Below, piece after piece: positions 25,562 to 34,772 of a stretch of DNA of 64,000 bases (the first letter of the stretch is position 1; each line of letters begins with the position of its first letter). The position numbers and the translations under genes are program-made. The notes under the pieces were generated by a model. It made no database searches and was not told the DNA's origin. It saw nothing but the letters and a program-made list of their open reading frames with translations. Source of the DNA: Anaerobacillus alkalilacustris. GTDB taxonomy: Bacteria; Bacillota; Bacilli; Bacillales; Anaerobacillaceae. The stretch spans positions 1-64,000 of the forward strand of contig NZ_MLQR01000045.1 of the NCBI RefSeq assembly GCF_001866005.1, in the 5' to 3' direction.

Positions 25562-26842
25562 TCATCGTTTTTTTATTTTTGCAATTTGACACCAATCAAT
25601 AATCGTTAGCGCTATAATTTCAGCTGTAAGGAAAATATCATCTAATTCAATATATTCATTTGGAAAATGGGCCTTACTGGAGATGCCTGGTCCAAAAACA
25701 ATGGATGGTGTTTTACCTACTTGTGTAAGTAAACCACCGTCTGTACCCCACGGAGATGCTTCTATGACTGCGTCGAATCCTACGACCTCCTTATACTTTG
25801 CCTTTAAAATTGCCATTAAAGGATGGTTTTCATCGATACATCCAGGTACCCATTGTGCTCCAAACCACTCTAATTCTACGGGGTGTTCTTTAAACCACGG
25901 ATCAATATTTTCAAGTTTTTTTAACCATTCTTTAAACTCTCTTTGGACGTCTTCGATTATTTCATTTGGGGCAATCCCAATTCGACCTTCTAATAATACG
26001 AGATCAGCTACTGATGAAGGCCAATCTCCACCTTTAATTGTACCGATATTTATTGGGACTGGAATGGGGATATTAGCATAAAGCGGGTCGTTAATGCGTT
26101 GATTACGAACGGTTTCGAGTCCTTCAATATGTTTAACAACTATTGCACTTTTTTCAATTGCACTGACTCCGTGGTATCTTGTTCCACCGTGGGCAGAGCG
26201 GCCTTTTACGCGAATTCGAAACCACTTGGAGCCTTGTTGTTTTGGAAAAATTTTCATGTTTGTTGGTTCTGGGATTATCGCTGCATCTGCTGTAAACCCC
26301 TTCATTACTGCAGCTAAAGTTCCCGCACCACCACTTTCTTCTTCAACTACGCTTTGTAAGATGACATCCCCTTTTAATTGAATTCCTAACTCTTTAATAG
26401 CTTTAACTGCCAAATAACTTGAAAGATTACCCCCTTTCATATCACTCGTACCACGTCCATACATTTTTCCATCTTGTACCACACCAAGATACGGATGATT
26501 TTCCCATTGCGAAAGATCCCCGGCCGGTACTACATCGACGTGTCCATTTAAAATCAATGATTTCCCATTCCCTTTCCCTTTTAAAATACCAATCACATTT
26601 GGGCTTTCTACAAAAGAATCGCGTGTAGAAAAGAAGTAAGGGTGTTTTTTTAAATCCTTACCATCAAGTTCCCACATATGAACTTCTAGACCCATTTGTA
26701 AAAAATTTGTGGCAATAACCGATTGGATAAGTCCTTCATTACCTTGAATACTTGGAAGTTTGACAAGATCTTGTAAAAATATAATCGCTTGTTCACGGTT
26801 TTCGATTAACCATTTGTGGATATTTTCTTGCGTTCGGTTCAT
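25562..26842 (-). CDS. yodQ: M20-family deacylase, YodQ-like
   Basis: A 426-residue ArgE/DapE/ACY1-type metallohydrolase. Metal ligands: NGHVDVVP, GRGTSDMKGG, the general-base pair VVEEESGGAG, and the C-terminal FGPGISSKAHFPNEY. A dimerisation insert is present (GRSAHGG). It should cleave an N-acyl group; in the operon the likely substrate is 4-acetamidobutyrate or another N-acetylated lysine product. GAAGGAGG precedes ATG. The 185-base gap before it holds no gene. Confidence 0.88.
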   Translation of the reverse strand: MNRTQENIHKWLIENREQAIIFLQDLVKLPSIQGNEGLIQSVIATNFLQMGLEVHMWELDGKDLKKHPYFFSTRDSFVESPNVIGILKGKGNGKSLILNGHVDVVPAGDLSQWENHPYLGVVQDGKMYGRGTSDMKGGNLSSYLAVKAIKELGIQLKGDVILQSVVEEESGGAGTLAAVMKGFTADAAIIPEPTNMKIFPKQQGSKWFRIRVKGRSAHGGTRYHGVSAIEKSAIVVKHIEGLETVRNQRINDPLYANIPIPVPINIGTIKGGDWPSSVADLVLLEGRIGIAPNEIIEDVQREFKEWLKKLENIDPWFKEHPVELEWFGAQWVPGCIDENHPLMAILKAKYKEVVGFDAVIEASPWGTDGGLLTQVGKTPSIVFGPGISSKAHFPNEYIELDDIFLTAEIIALTIIDWCQIAKIKKR

Positions 26843-27027
26843 TTCAGAGCCTCCTTCAAAAAAATCAACTGATTACAAAAGCCAAAACTCTACAGCTCTA
26901 TACGTAAAAAGCTAGACTTATCGTAGACAAAGTGAGATGAGGTAAGGGGACTAGTCGGTAAGGCACTGTAACTAGACAGCTTTTTAATTAATGATTTTTT
27001 ACTCTTAATCTTTAAAAAACAATTCGA

Positions 27028-27687
27028 CTACATATTTTTTAAATTAGAATTAACTGTAAAGTCACAACCAGTATGTTTGTAAACATCAGCAACGGTATAA
27101 GGTTTCATAATTTCTAGCAATAATAATCCATCTTTTGTTACTTTAAATACCGCTAAGTCTGTAATAATTAAATTGACACAGCTTTGAGCAGTTAATGGAA
27201 GACTACATGTTTGCAAGATTTTAGGACTTCCATTTTTATTTACATGGTTCATAAGCACGATTACTTTCTTCGACTTTTGTGCGAGTTCGATTGCCCCGCC
27301 CATACCAGGGACTTTTTTTCCTGGGACAATCCAGTTAGCCAGATCTCCTTTTTCACTAACTTCTAACGCTCCTAAAATCGTGACATCTACTAAACCTTTC
27401 CTTATAATTCCAAATGCAGTAGCACTATCAAAGTAAGAGGCTCCAGGAACAACTGTTATCGGAAATCCTCCAGCATTACACAAATTAGCGTCCTCATTGC
27501 CTTTGCTGGGACTAGGACCAGTTCCTAAAATTCCGTTTTCAGCATGGAACATTACATTTACCGATGTAGGTAAGTAATTTGCTACTAGTGTAGGGATACC
27601 AATGCCTAAATTGACGATCATCCCGTCTTTTATTTCCTCAGCGGCACGCATAGCAATTCGCTCTCTTACGCCTACTCCCATACCCAT
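27028..27687 (-). CDS. yodR: CoA-transferase subunit B, YodR-like
   Basis: Beta subunit of a 3-oxoacid CoA-transferase (AtoA/ScoB type): VNLGIGIPTLVANYLP and the catalytic Glu in HAENGILGTGP, then VTILGALEVSEKGDLANW. It overlaps the end of the alpha-subunit gene by 16 bases, as usual for the pair. The ATG giving MGMGVGV lies ten bases after GAGGGAG and is preferred to the TTG two codons upstream. Confidence 0.92.
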   Translation of the reverse strand: MGMGVGVRERIAMRAAEEIKDGMIVNLGIGIPTLVANYLPTSVNVMFHAENGILGTGPSPSKGNEDANLCNAGGFPITVVPGASYFDSATAFGIIRKGLVDVTILGALEVSEKGDLANWIVPGKKVPGMGGAIELAQKSKKVIVLMNHVNKNGSPKILQTCSLPLTAQSCVNLIITDLAVFKVTKDGLLLLEIMKPYTVADVYKHTGCDFTVNSNLKNM

Positions 27688-28346
27688 TTCCAATCGACTC
27701 CCTCGGTTTGTATGACGATATCAACAAATGCACCTGGTGTAATAATCTCTTCTGGCTCGAGTTTTCCAACTGGTACAATTTCCTCTACTTCCGCAATCGT
27801 TAAATCACCAGCCATTGCTATAAGTGGATTTGTATTTCTTGCACTCTTGTCATAAATTAAATTACCGTAAGTGTCTGCTTTTTTTGCAAAGACGATAGAA
27901 ATATCAGCAGTTAAAGCTGATTCAATTAAATACTGCCTTCCATCAAGCTCGACTACTTTTTTATTCTCTGAAAAACTAGTATTCATTCCTATATCAATGA
28001 GAACACCACCTAATCCCATCCCACCTGAGCGAATGCGCTCTACTAATGTTCCTTGTGGTGAAAATTCCACATCTAATTTTCCATCACTCATTAATTTCCC
28101 GGCCACTGGGTTAGAACCGATATGAGAGGCGATTAAACGTTTCGCTCTCCCTTGACTTATCAACTTCCCAATCCCAATATTAGGGAAGCCAGCATCATTT
28201 CCAATTAACGTCAACTCTTTACTACCTTTAGTCAGAATTCCGTTAATGAGTGTAGGAGGATTACCGACACCACCAAAACCACCGTACATGATAGTCATTC
28301 CGTCTTTTATATTCGTTAGGGCCTCATCTAATGTAAAAACTTTCAT
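27672..28346 (-). CDS. yodS: CoA-transferase subunit A, YodS-like
   Basis: Alpha subunit (AtoD/ScoA type), 224 residues: GMTIMYGGFGGVGNPPTLI, ELTLIGNDAG, and DGRQYLIESALTADISIVFAKKADTYGNL. It forms the heteromer with YodR and should activate a 3-oxo acid to its CoA thioester. The second ATG (MKVFTLDE) is nine bases past AGAGGGG; the first is inside the spacer with none. Confidence 0.92.
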   Translation of the reverse strand: MKVFTLDEALTNIKDGMTIMYGGFGGVGNPPTLINGILTKGSKELTLIGNDAGFPNIGIGKLISQGRAKRLIASHIGSNPVAGKLMSDGKLDVEFSPQGTLVERIRSGGMGLGGVLIDIGMNTSFSENKKVVELDGRQYLIESALTADISIVFAKKADTYGNLIYDKSARNTNPLIAMAGDLTIAEVEEIVPVGKLEPEEIITPGAFVDIVIQTEGVDWKWVWE

Positions 28347-28396
28347 GAGTTTCATCCCCTCTTATTTCTGTAAATTAATCTTAATTTGGTTTAATT

Positions 28397-28492
28397 CTTT
28401 ATCTGAATTTTTTGGGGAGTAAAAGACCCCCACCTCTAAGCGTAGCGTAGGTGGGATTTTCCAATGTTTCAGCTTGCTGAAACGAGTTCACT
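28397..28492 (+). repeat. R2 repeat, lacking the middle hairpin
   Basis: ATCTGAATTTTTTGGGGAGT, then CCCACCTCTAAGCGTAGCGT, then GTTTCAGCTTGCTGAAACGA. Two palindromes are present and the CAGGTGGAG hairpin of other copies is missing. Its right part lies inside the yodT reading frame. Confidence 0.85.
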
Positions 28493-29809
28493 TACTTCAG
28501 TTAAAGCTGATTTTAGTCTTATAATAAGTTCATCAACTTCCTTCTTTGTAATAACTAATGGTGGAGAAATAATAATCGCATCACCACCAACCCCTTCATC
28601 ACCAGAATTGGCTGGGTACACTAATAAACCTTTTTCCATACATTTTTGAACAATAAGAGTTGTCAACCTGAACTGAATTGGAAATGGACGTTTTTGTTGT
28701 TGATCTTCAACAAATTCAATACCGAGAAGTAAACCTTTCCCTCTAACATCGCCTATCATCGGATAATCTTTAGCAAGTGTGAGTAATTGAGATCTTAAAT
28801 AATCACCAATTTGTTCAGCCTGCTTTAGTAAATCATTTTTTTCTAAATAGTTAATTACTGCTAATGATACAGCTGCTGACTGTGGATTGGCACTATATGT
28901 GTGACCGCTCATGATTATTTTTGACCCGTTTAAAATCGGTGCCATAACTTTGTCACTTACTAATGTCGCTGCCATTGGCGTGTAACCGGCCGTCATACCT
29001 TTTCCGAGTGCAACTATATCAGGGACAACATTCCAATGTTCCATTGCGAGCATTTTTCCAGTTCTGCCTATTCCGGTCATCACCTCATCAGCAATGAAAA
29101 GTATTTCATTTTTTGCACATATTTCTTTAATTTTTTCGTAATACCCACTCGGAGGATCAATAGCACCACCCGCTGCACCGATAATTGGTTCAGCAATAAA
29201 CGCCGCGATATATTTTTTCCCAATACGTTTAATCTCTCGTTCTAGTTCAAGTGCACAAAGAAGATTGCAACTAGGATACGTATCGTTATACGGACACCGA
29301 TAACAATAAGGTGCAGACACACTAGGGAAATCCTCTAATAACGGAACAAAACGCTCCCTTCGTCCGACATGTCCTGACATCGATAATGCCCCTAATGTAA
29401 TTCCGTGATAACTAATCCAACGCGAAATGATTTTGTTTTTCGTATATATTCCTTGTTCTTGCCAATGTTGAATTGCTATTTTCATAGCCGTTTCAGTTGC
29501 TTCGGAGCCACTATTAACAAAAAAAGTCCAATTTACATCTCCTTTTGTCATTTCACTTAATTTTTTTGCTAATAATTCGGCTGGTTCACTTGTAAATTGA
29601 GCGCGGTAAACAAACGATATTCTTTTTGCCTGTTCATAAAGAGTTTCAATTATTTCTGGAACCCCATGACCGATACTTGCGGTTACTGCACCAGAACAAC
29701 CATCTAGATAATCTTTATCATTAGTGTCAAAGAGATAGACCCCTTTACCATAAGCAATAGTAGGATAGACACCGTCTAACAGTGGTTTAATTAAATGGCT
29801 ACGTTCCAT
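28469..29809 (-). CDS. yodT: class III aminotransferase, YodT-like
   Basis: A 446-residue PLP transaminase: DGCSGAVTASIGHG, NSGSEATETAMKIA, YHGITLGALSMSG, EPIIGAAGG, FIADEVMTGIGRTG, and Lys in ALGKGMTAGYTP. In the operon it likely removes the 3-amino group of N6-acetyl-beta-lysine. The start MERSHLIK follows AGAGGAGG by six bases. The final seven codons (SELVSAS and stop) come from an R2 repeat, so the native C-terminus was replaced when the repeat arrived. Confidence 0.88.
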   Translation of the reverse strand: MERSHLIKPLLDGVYPTIAYGKGVYLFDTNDKDYLDGCSGAVTASIGHGVPEIIETLYEQAKRISFVYRAQFTSEPAELLAKKLSEMTKGDVNWTFFVNSGSEATETAMKIAIQHWQEQGIYTKNKIISRWISYHGITLGALSMSGHVGRRERFVPLLEDFPSVSAPYCYRCPYNDTYPSCNLLCALELEREIKRIGKKYIAAFIAEPIIGAAGGAIDPPSGYYEKIKEICAKNEILFIADEVMTGIGRTGKMLAMEHWNVVPDIVALGKGMTAGYTPMAATLVSDKVMAPILNGSKIIMSGHTYSANPQSAAVSLAVINYLEKNDLLKQAEQIGDYLRSQLLTLAKDYPMIGDVRGKGLLLGIEFVEDQQQKRPFPIQFRLTTLIVQKCMEKGLLVYPANSGDEGVGGDAIIISPPLVITKKEVDELIIRLKSALTEVSELVSAS

Positions 29810-29883
29810 TCCTTGCCTCCTCTTGCCAATACTTACTAGCAAATGTTCCAAAAAATCCTAGTTAACGTAAAAACTATTAACAA

Positions 29884-30078
29884 AGCTGCACTTCGATCAT
29901 TGAGGGTGTTCCTTTATCCCCCAATGATTGTTAGTTTAACTTAACCACAGGGATAAGAATAACTAATGATGAGCGAAAGTTATTCTATATCGTACATTTA
30001 GGGTAGTTAATCCCACCTAATTTTTTTGAGGTTTGAGTGAGGTAGGGTTATTACTGCCACTTTAGAGTGGGATAAAAA
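29884..30078 (+). repeat. R3 repeat, full copy
   Basis: About 195 bases with ordered hairpins: CACTTCGATCATTGAGGG / CCCCCAATGAT, then AGAATAACT / AGTTATTCT, then GGTAGTTAATCCCACC / AGGTAGGGTTATTACTGCC, then CCACTTTAGAGTGG. It fills the gap between ablB and yodT, and so lies within the lysine operon in antisense orientation. Confidence 0.75.
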
Positions 30079-30114
30079 AGATATTTGATTAAAATATAAG
30101 ATTAATTAACTCAG

Positions 30115-30972
30115 TTAGATTAACTTTTTTACCCAAACATTCATATTTTCATATTTATCGTTTATAGAGCAGTTATTAGTTAATCTCCCATTGTATTGAT
30201 AATCAAGTTTTCTTAAACATGCATTTATGCTATTAGATCCTGCTCTTGCTAACGAATAAGAGCAGAAAATCTTTCTTTTTACTAATTCTTTTTCTAATTT
30301 TGAGATTAGTAACTTCATAAATCCATAGCTACGATATCCTGGAAGCGTTGCACAATCGGTTATTTCTGCATTTAAATACGTAGTATTTACCTCTGCACTT
30401 GCTGCACTCACAATACTTCCGTTCCATTCCACTACGTAAAAAATCGATCCTTCTTTCATAGCAGTTTGAATATACATTTCATCGTTTATCGGGGTAGGGT
30501 ACGAGCTAAAAACCTGGTTATATAAGCTAGCTAATGCCGATGCATCTTCTACATTTGCTAGTCTAACTGTGTACTCAGAAGGTATTGGATCTACTGAACT
30601 TGAAGTTGGTAACTCATATACTTTTTCAATTAACTCATCTTCCTTTTTCCATTCTCGGCTTGTTCTTCTTTTATCTGACAAATAGTAGACCATAAAGTAA
30701 GCATCATGACCTTTAAAATAGTTATCAATAACCCCTTCTAAGAAAAAACCTTTTGAAAGTAAAAAGCGCCAATCCTCAACTCGAGACTTAACAATAATTT
30801 TTGAAAAAGACGATTTCTTCGAAAGTTTTTTTAACATTGAAACCATTTCTTCCATATTTCCTTGATAATCATCGACACGTAATCGTTCGCTCACAAAGTC
30901 ATAACACACTTGCATCGAATAACTTTGACCTTTTTCCCATTGGGTAATATAGGACAGATAAATTTTCTTCAT
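30115..30972 (-). CDS. ablB: beta-lysine N6-acetyltransferase (AblB/YodP)
   Basis: A 285-residue GNAT protein of the AblB family. An N-terminal family-specific part (residues 1-125, with SKIIVKSRVEDWRFLLSKGF and FKGHDAYFMVYYL) precedes the GNAT domain (YTVRLANVEDASALASLYNQVF, then ATLPGYRSYGFMKLLISKLE as the acetyl-CoA loop). AblB acetylates beta-lysine made by KamA. In archaea this product is an osmolyte; here the downstream catabolic genes suggest a protecting-group role. ribosome site AAGGAG. Confidence 0.9.
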   Translation of the reverse strand: MKKIYLSYITQWEKGQSYSMQVCYDFVSERLRVDDYQGNMEEMVSMLKKLSKKSSFSKIIVKSRVEDWRFLLSKGFFLEGVIDNYFKGHDAYFMVYYLSDKRRTSREWKKEDELIEKVYELPTSSSVDPIPSEYTVRLANVEDASALASLYNQVFSSYPTPINDEMYIQTAMKEGSIFYVVEWNGSIVSAASAEVNTTYLNAEITDCATLPGYRSYGFMKLLISKLEKELVKRKIFCSYSLARAGSNSINACLRKLDYQYNGRLTNNCSINDKYENMNVWVKKLI

Positions 30973-31139
30973 CGTTTTTTCTCCTTTCTTTATTGAAGTT
31001 TAGTCTATAATTATTGTAGGAATATAGTTATCTAACTATTTCAAGTAAGTCATGTCCCTATCAAACCGTTAGAAAGTTTGACTATAATTTAACGAGTATA
31101 TGAACGATCACTTCCAATCGGTGGGGTAAATACCCACTA

Positions 31140-31394
31140 TTAAAACGTAGTTTTATAAGGAGCATTAATTAATTCCTTATATAGAATTCCGTTTTTTCTA
31201 GCGGGTAGGTTCCGTGTATATAAAGCAAAGTCTATCTCATGATTTATTTCATCTGTTAAATAAAGACCACAGTTTTTGCATGAAAGGGCTGGTACTTGTA
31301 AAATTTGAACGGAGGCCAAACCATCAGGTAGGATCCAATAACAATCCTTTGTTGCTTCTATTATCTGGTTACTTTCACACCACATACAATTCAC
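31140..31394 (-). CDS. yokU: YokU-family zinc-finger protein
   Basis: An 84-residue protein with MNCMWCES at the N-terminus and ALSCKNCGLYLTDE in the middle, two CxxC pairs that should bind one zinc ion (YgiT-type finger). YokU homologues are commonly next to kamA; role unknown. The start is GTG after GGGGGAGAG, 22 bases past the kamA stop. Cotranscription with kamA is almost certain. Confidence 0.85.
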   Translation of the reverse strand: MNCMWCESNQIIEATKDCYWILPDGLASVQILQVPALSCKNCGLYLTDEINHEIDFALYTRNLPARKNGILYKELINAPYKTTF

Positions 31395-31416
31395 AATCTC
31401 TCCCCCTTCTTTTTTA

Positions 31417-32820
31417 TTATTGCGTTTCGGAATTGCCCTCCGCTTTTTTTCCCTTCGACTTTATCAACTTTTCTTTCATTTGATCTCGTTTTTCACGTTG
31501 ATCCTTAAGGCTTGTGTGATTTTCTGATGAATAATACTTTTTTCGTTTATTTAAGCGTTCTAACCCTTCTGGAACTAAATTAAATTGTTCATCATTAAGC
31601 AAACCGGAAATACCAACGGATTTTTCTTTTTTCATATTGTATATTTCATTAAAATACTCATCAGCACGCCCTGCAACGTATCCTTTTGGTTCAGGATAGG
31701 AAGTAATTACACCTTCGAAATTACGAAGCACAACTTTATCGGGACTTTGTGAAATGATATAGTTTGGCTGTATGGCAATCTTTCCACCACCACCAGGAGC
31801 ATCAACAACAAAGGTCGGTACAGCATATCCTGACGTATGTCCACGTAAACCTTCAATAATTTCTAACCCTTTAGAAATTGGAGCGCGAAAGTGACTAATC
31901 CCCTCTGATAAATCACATTGATAAATATAATAAGGACGAATACGATGCCGAACAAGATCGTGCATAAGCTTTTTCATAATTATCGTACTATCATTAATCC
32001 CAGCTAATATGACGGCTTGATTTCCTATCGGGACACCTGCCATAGACAGCATGTCACAAGCTTTTATAGCTTCTTCAGTTAATTCGAGAGAATGATTGAA
32101 ATGTGTATTTAACCAGATTGGATGATATTTCTTTAAAATATTACAAAGTTTTTCAGTAATTCGCTGCGGAAAAACAACTGGCGCTCGTGTACCAATTCGA
32201 ATAACTTCTACATGAGGAATGGAGCGTAAATTTTTTAAAATATATTCGAGAATAGTATCATTAATTAATAGTCCATCGCCACCAGAGATTAACACATCAC
32301 GAATTTCTGGCGTATTACGAATATAATTAACAGCAACGTCTAATTGTTTTTTAGGAACTCCCATTCCAACTTGCCCAGAAAATCTACGACGAGTACAGTA
32401 GCGACAATACATTGAACATTGGTTCGTTACCAAAAATAAGACTCGGTCCGGGTATCGATGCGTTAGACCAGGTACAGGAGAATCTTCATCTTCAAACAAA
32501 GGGTCTTCTAAATCATATTTCGTTTTATTTATTTCTGCAGATAAAGGTACTGACTGCATACGAATAGGACAACGTGGATCGTTTGGATTCATTAATGATG
32601 CATAATAAGGAGTGATATTTAAAGGAATAGTTTGAGTTGAGATACGTACCCCTTCTTCTTCATCAGGAGTTAAATTGACAACTTTCTTTAGGTCATCTAA
32701 CGTACGTATGGTATTCGTTAATTGCCACATCCAATCATTCCATTTTTCTTCTGGGACACCTTTCCATAGATCTATCTCACTGTAGTGACGTCTAACAATT
32801 TTCCCACTTTTGTTTATCAT
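31417..32820 (-). CDS. kamA: lysine 2,3-aminomutase
   Basis: A 467-residue radical-SAM, PLP-dependent enzyme that moves the alpha-amino group of L-lysine to C3. The iron-sulfur motif is CSMYCRYCTRRR near residue 135. The PLP Lys lies in the C-terminal YVAGRADEY/PNYIISQSP region, following GGGGKIA. First gene of the cluster, with TAGGGGGT before ATG and an exact sigma-54 promoter 46 bases upstream. The C-terminal basic tail (KLIKSKGKKAEG) is longer than in many homologues. Confidence 0.96.
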   Translation of the reverse strand: MINKSGKIVRRHYSEIDLWKGVPEEKWNDWMWQLTNTIRTLDDLKKVVNLTPDEEEGVRISTQTIPLNITPYYASLMNPNDPRCPIRMQSVPLSAEINKTKYDLEDPLFEDEDSPVPGLTHRYPDRVLFLVTNQCSMYCRYCTRRRFSGQVGMGVPKKQLDVAVNYIRNTPEIRDVLISGGDGLLINDTILEYILKNLRSIPHVEVIRIGTRAPVVFPQRITEKLCNILKKYHPIWLNTHFNHSLELTEEAIKACDMLSMAGVPIGNQAVILAGINDSTIIMKKLMHDLVRHRIRPYYIYQCDLSEGISHFRAPISKGLEIIEGLRGHTSGYAVPTFVVDAPGGGGKIAIQPNYIISQSPDKVVLRNFEGVITSYPEPKGYVAGRADEYFNEIYNMKKEKSVGISGLLNDEQFNLVPEGLERLNKRKKYYSSENHTSLKDQREKRDQMKEKLIKSKGKKAEGNSETQ

Positions 32821-32865
32821 ACATTTACCCCCTACTTTTCAATGCAATCTACTTACCATTTATCA

Positions 32866-32883
32866 TTGCAAGAAACGTGCCAA
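32866..32883 (-). promoter_or_regulatory. sigma-54 (-24/-12) promoter of kamA
   Basis: The minus strand reads TTGGCACG-TTTC-TTGCAA, a full match to the sigma-54 consensus (TGGCACG-N4-TTGC). It gives a leader of roughly 35 bases to the kamA start. The neighbouring PAS-AAA+ regulator is the obvious activator. Confidence 0.93.
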
Positions 32884-32931
32884 GGAGTAAAACCATATAA
32901 AGAAAAGTAGTTAAGAGGCTAATTTTTATAT

Positions 32932-32985
32932 AATGCAAAAAAAATGGCAGCAAATGATTTTTCATTACTGCCATTTTTTTTGCAT
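32932..32985 (-). terminator. terminator of the sigma-54 activator gene
   Basis: ATGCAAAAAAAATGGCAG pairs with CTGCCATTTTTTTTGCAT around an 18-base loop. It insulates the activator gene from kamA. Confidence 0.88.
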
Positions 32986-33114
32986 CTGAGTGAATTTTTC
33001 AATTCAATTATTCAATCGATAGCAAACTATATCCATCTAGTTAGAAACGTACTAATCCAACTAGATATAATCTAAGTCGCATAAATCTGTATTTTGGAAT
33101 TTAGATATCTTACG

Positions 33115-34524
33115 TTATTTTTCTATTCCGTATTTATTTAATTTATATTGTAACGCCTGTCGTTTTATACCTAATGCTTTGGCTGTTTTCGAAATATTAC
33201 GATCATTATCATTAAACATCCGGAAAATGGTTTCACGCTCAAATTCTTCTATAATATTTGGTAGATCGATTCTATCTTTTATTGGTGAAAATCTAGCCGT
33301 TTCAGGAATTACTTGTGATGCCGTATTAAAAATATGAGAGGGCAAGTGGTGTTTCTCTATCGTTTCATAACCAAAATCAATAATATTAAAAGCAGATTCG
33401 ATTGCATGGTCTAACTCACGAATATTACCTGGCCAATCGTATTGACGTAAATATTGTAATGCTTCTATACTTACTTCTTTAACTTTCAACCCAAACAATT
33501 CATTACACTTATTAATAAAATGGTCGATTAAGATAGGGATGTCTCCTCTTCTATCTTTAAGGAGAGGTAATTCTATATGGACGACATTTAATCGATAATA
33601 TAAGTCAGATCTTAGTATATTTTTCTCTAGCGCTTTTTTAGGCTTCATATTCATCGCTGAAATAATTCTAACATCGACTTTTTTTTCTTCATTTCCGCCT
33701 AACCTTCTAATTTTTCCATCCTGAAGGACTCGGAGTAACTTTGCTTGAAGTAAAAGTTCAAGACTATTAACCTCATCTAAAAATAATGTTCCACCATCAG
33801 CTTGTTCAAAAATACCTGGTCGATCAATTGCACCGGTAAAAGCACCTTTACTCGTACCAAATAATAAACCTTCCAACAATTCTTTTGGCACTGCCGCGCA
33901 GTTTAATGCAATAAAGGGCTTTTGGCGGCGAGCACTGGCATTATGAATGCTTTGAGCAACTAATTCTTTTCCTGTTCCAGTAGCTCCGCAAATCATAACT
34001 GGTGAAAGAGAACGGGCAGCCCTTTTTGAGATTGATACCGCCTGTTGAAAATTTGGATTTTTACCGATCAAATCACTAAAATGATAAACTGCCGAACCAT
34101 TTGATGTTCTGCCTTTTCTCTTTGATTCAATAAGTTGTTTTCTTAATTCAAGTGTTTGATCGTACATGCTAACAATTTGGGTTATATCCTTGGCTGTTTC
34201 TACAGCTCCTATAATTTTATTTCCTTCATACAATGGGTAAGTGCTATTAATTGTGGTTATTTGTTTACCTTGTAAATTTACATAAGTTTGCATTACATCG
34301 ACACTTTCATATCCTTTACTTAATGCTAGGTTTAATGTGCTCGTCTCACTTGTTAAAGAGGGATAAAGTTGAAAAATATTTTTACCTAAAACATTTTCTC
34401 GAACTAAACCATCGATATCAGCCATTGTTTGATTATAAAAAGATGTTATTCCTTGACTATCGACGATATGGACACCAATATTTACTTTACTCAAGACCCA
34501 TTCATAATGTTCTGATAACTGCAT
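33115..34524 (-). CDS. PAS-containing sigma-54-dependent activator (RocR type)
   Basis: A 469-residue enhancer-binding protein. The N-terminal PAS domain (residues about 5-120) lacks a receiver, so it senses a small molecule directly. The AAA+ domain has Walker A GATGTGKE, the sigma-54 contact loop GAFTGA, Walker B GTLFLDEV, and arginine finger region. The C-terminal Fis-type HTH is NISKTAKALGIKRQALQYKL. GGGGGGA before ATG. Placed just upstream of kamA; likely lysine- or beta-lysine-responsive (inference). Confidence 0.93.
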   Translation of the reverse strand: MQLSEHYEWVLSKVNIGVHIVDSQGITSFYNQTMADIDGLVRENVLGKNIFQLYPSLTSETSTLNLALSKGYESVDVMQTYVNLQGKQITTINSTYPLYEGNKIIGAVETAKDITQIVSMYDQTLELRKQLIESKRKGRTSNGSAVYHFSDLIGKNPNFQQAVSISKRAARSLSPVMICGATGTGKELVAQSIHNASARRQKPFIALNCAAVPKELLEGLLFGTSKGAFTGAIDRPGIFEQADGGTLFLDEVNSLELLLQAKLLRVLQDGKIRRLGGNEEKKVDVRIISAMNMKPKKALEKNILRSDLYYRLNVVHIELPLLKDRRGDIPILIDHFINKCNELFGLKVKEVSIEALQYLRQYDWPGNIRELDHAIESAFNIIDFGYETIEKHHLPSHIFNTASQVIPETARFSPIKDRIDLPNIIEEFERETIFRMFNDNDRNISKTAKALGIKRQALQYKLNKYGIEK

Positions 34525-34691
34525 AGCAAGTATCCCCCCTTACTTTTTGCTTTTCTTCGAGAAACGTATGAGTTAATTAGATAAACATCAACCTATTTTC
34601 TAATTATATGACCGGTTATCGAAATGTTGTTTCTTTTATTATGCGAGATAGGTTATCACGAAGGAAAGAAGCTAATAGGTCTAATGCGCAA

Positions 34692-34707
34692 AAACATACG
34701 TATGTTT
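34692..34707. promoter_or_regulatory. 16-bp perfect palindrome upstream of the sigma-54 activator
   Basis: AAACATACGTATGTTT, beginning four bases past a minus-strand TTGACA. A binding site for a dimeric regulator, or self-control of the activator, is possible. No clear -10 follows at standard spacing. Confidence 0.4.
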
Positions 34708-34772
34708 GATTGTCAATTTTGCATATCACGGGCTCCACTCTGACCTATGATGACCTCTTTTACCTGCTCAAC

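Noticed and set aside
26843-27027. Possible degenerate R1 between yodQ and yodR (AGCTAGACTTATCG, AACTAGACAGCTTTTTAA)
   Set aside because: Only fragments of the right end; left end and stem are missing, so not called.
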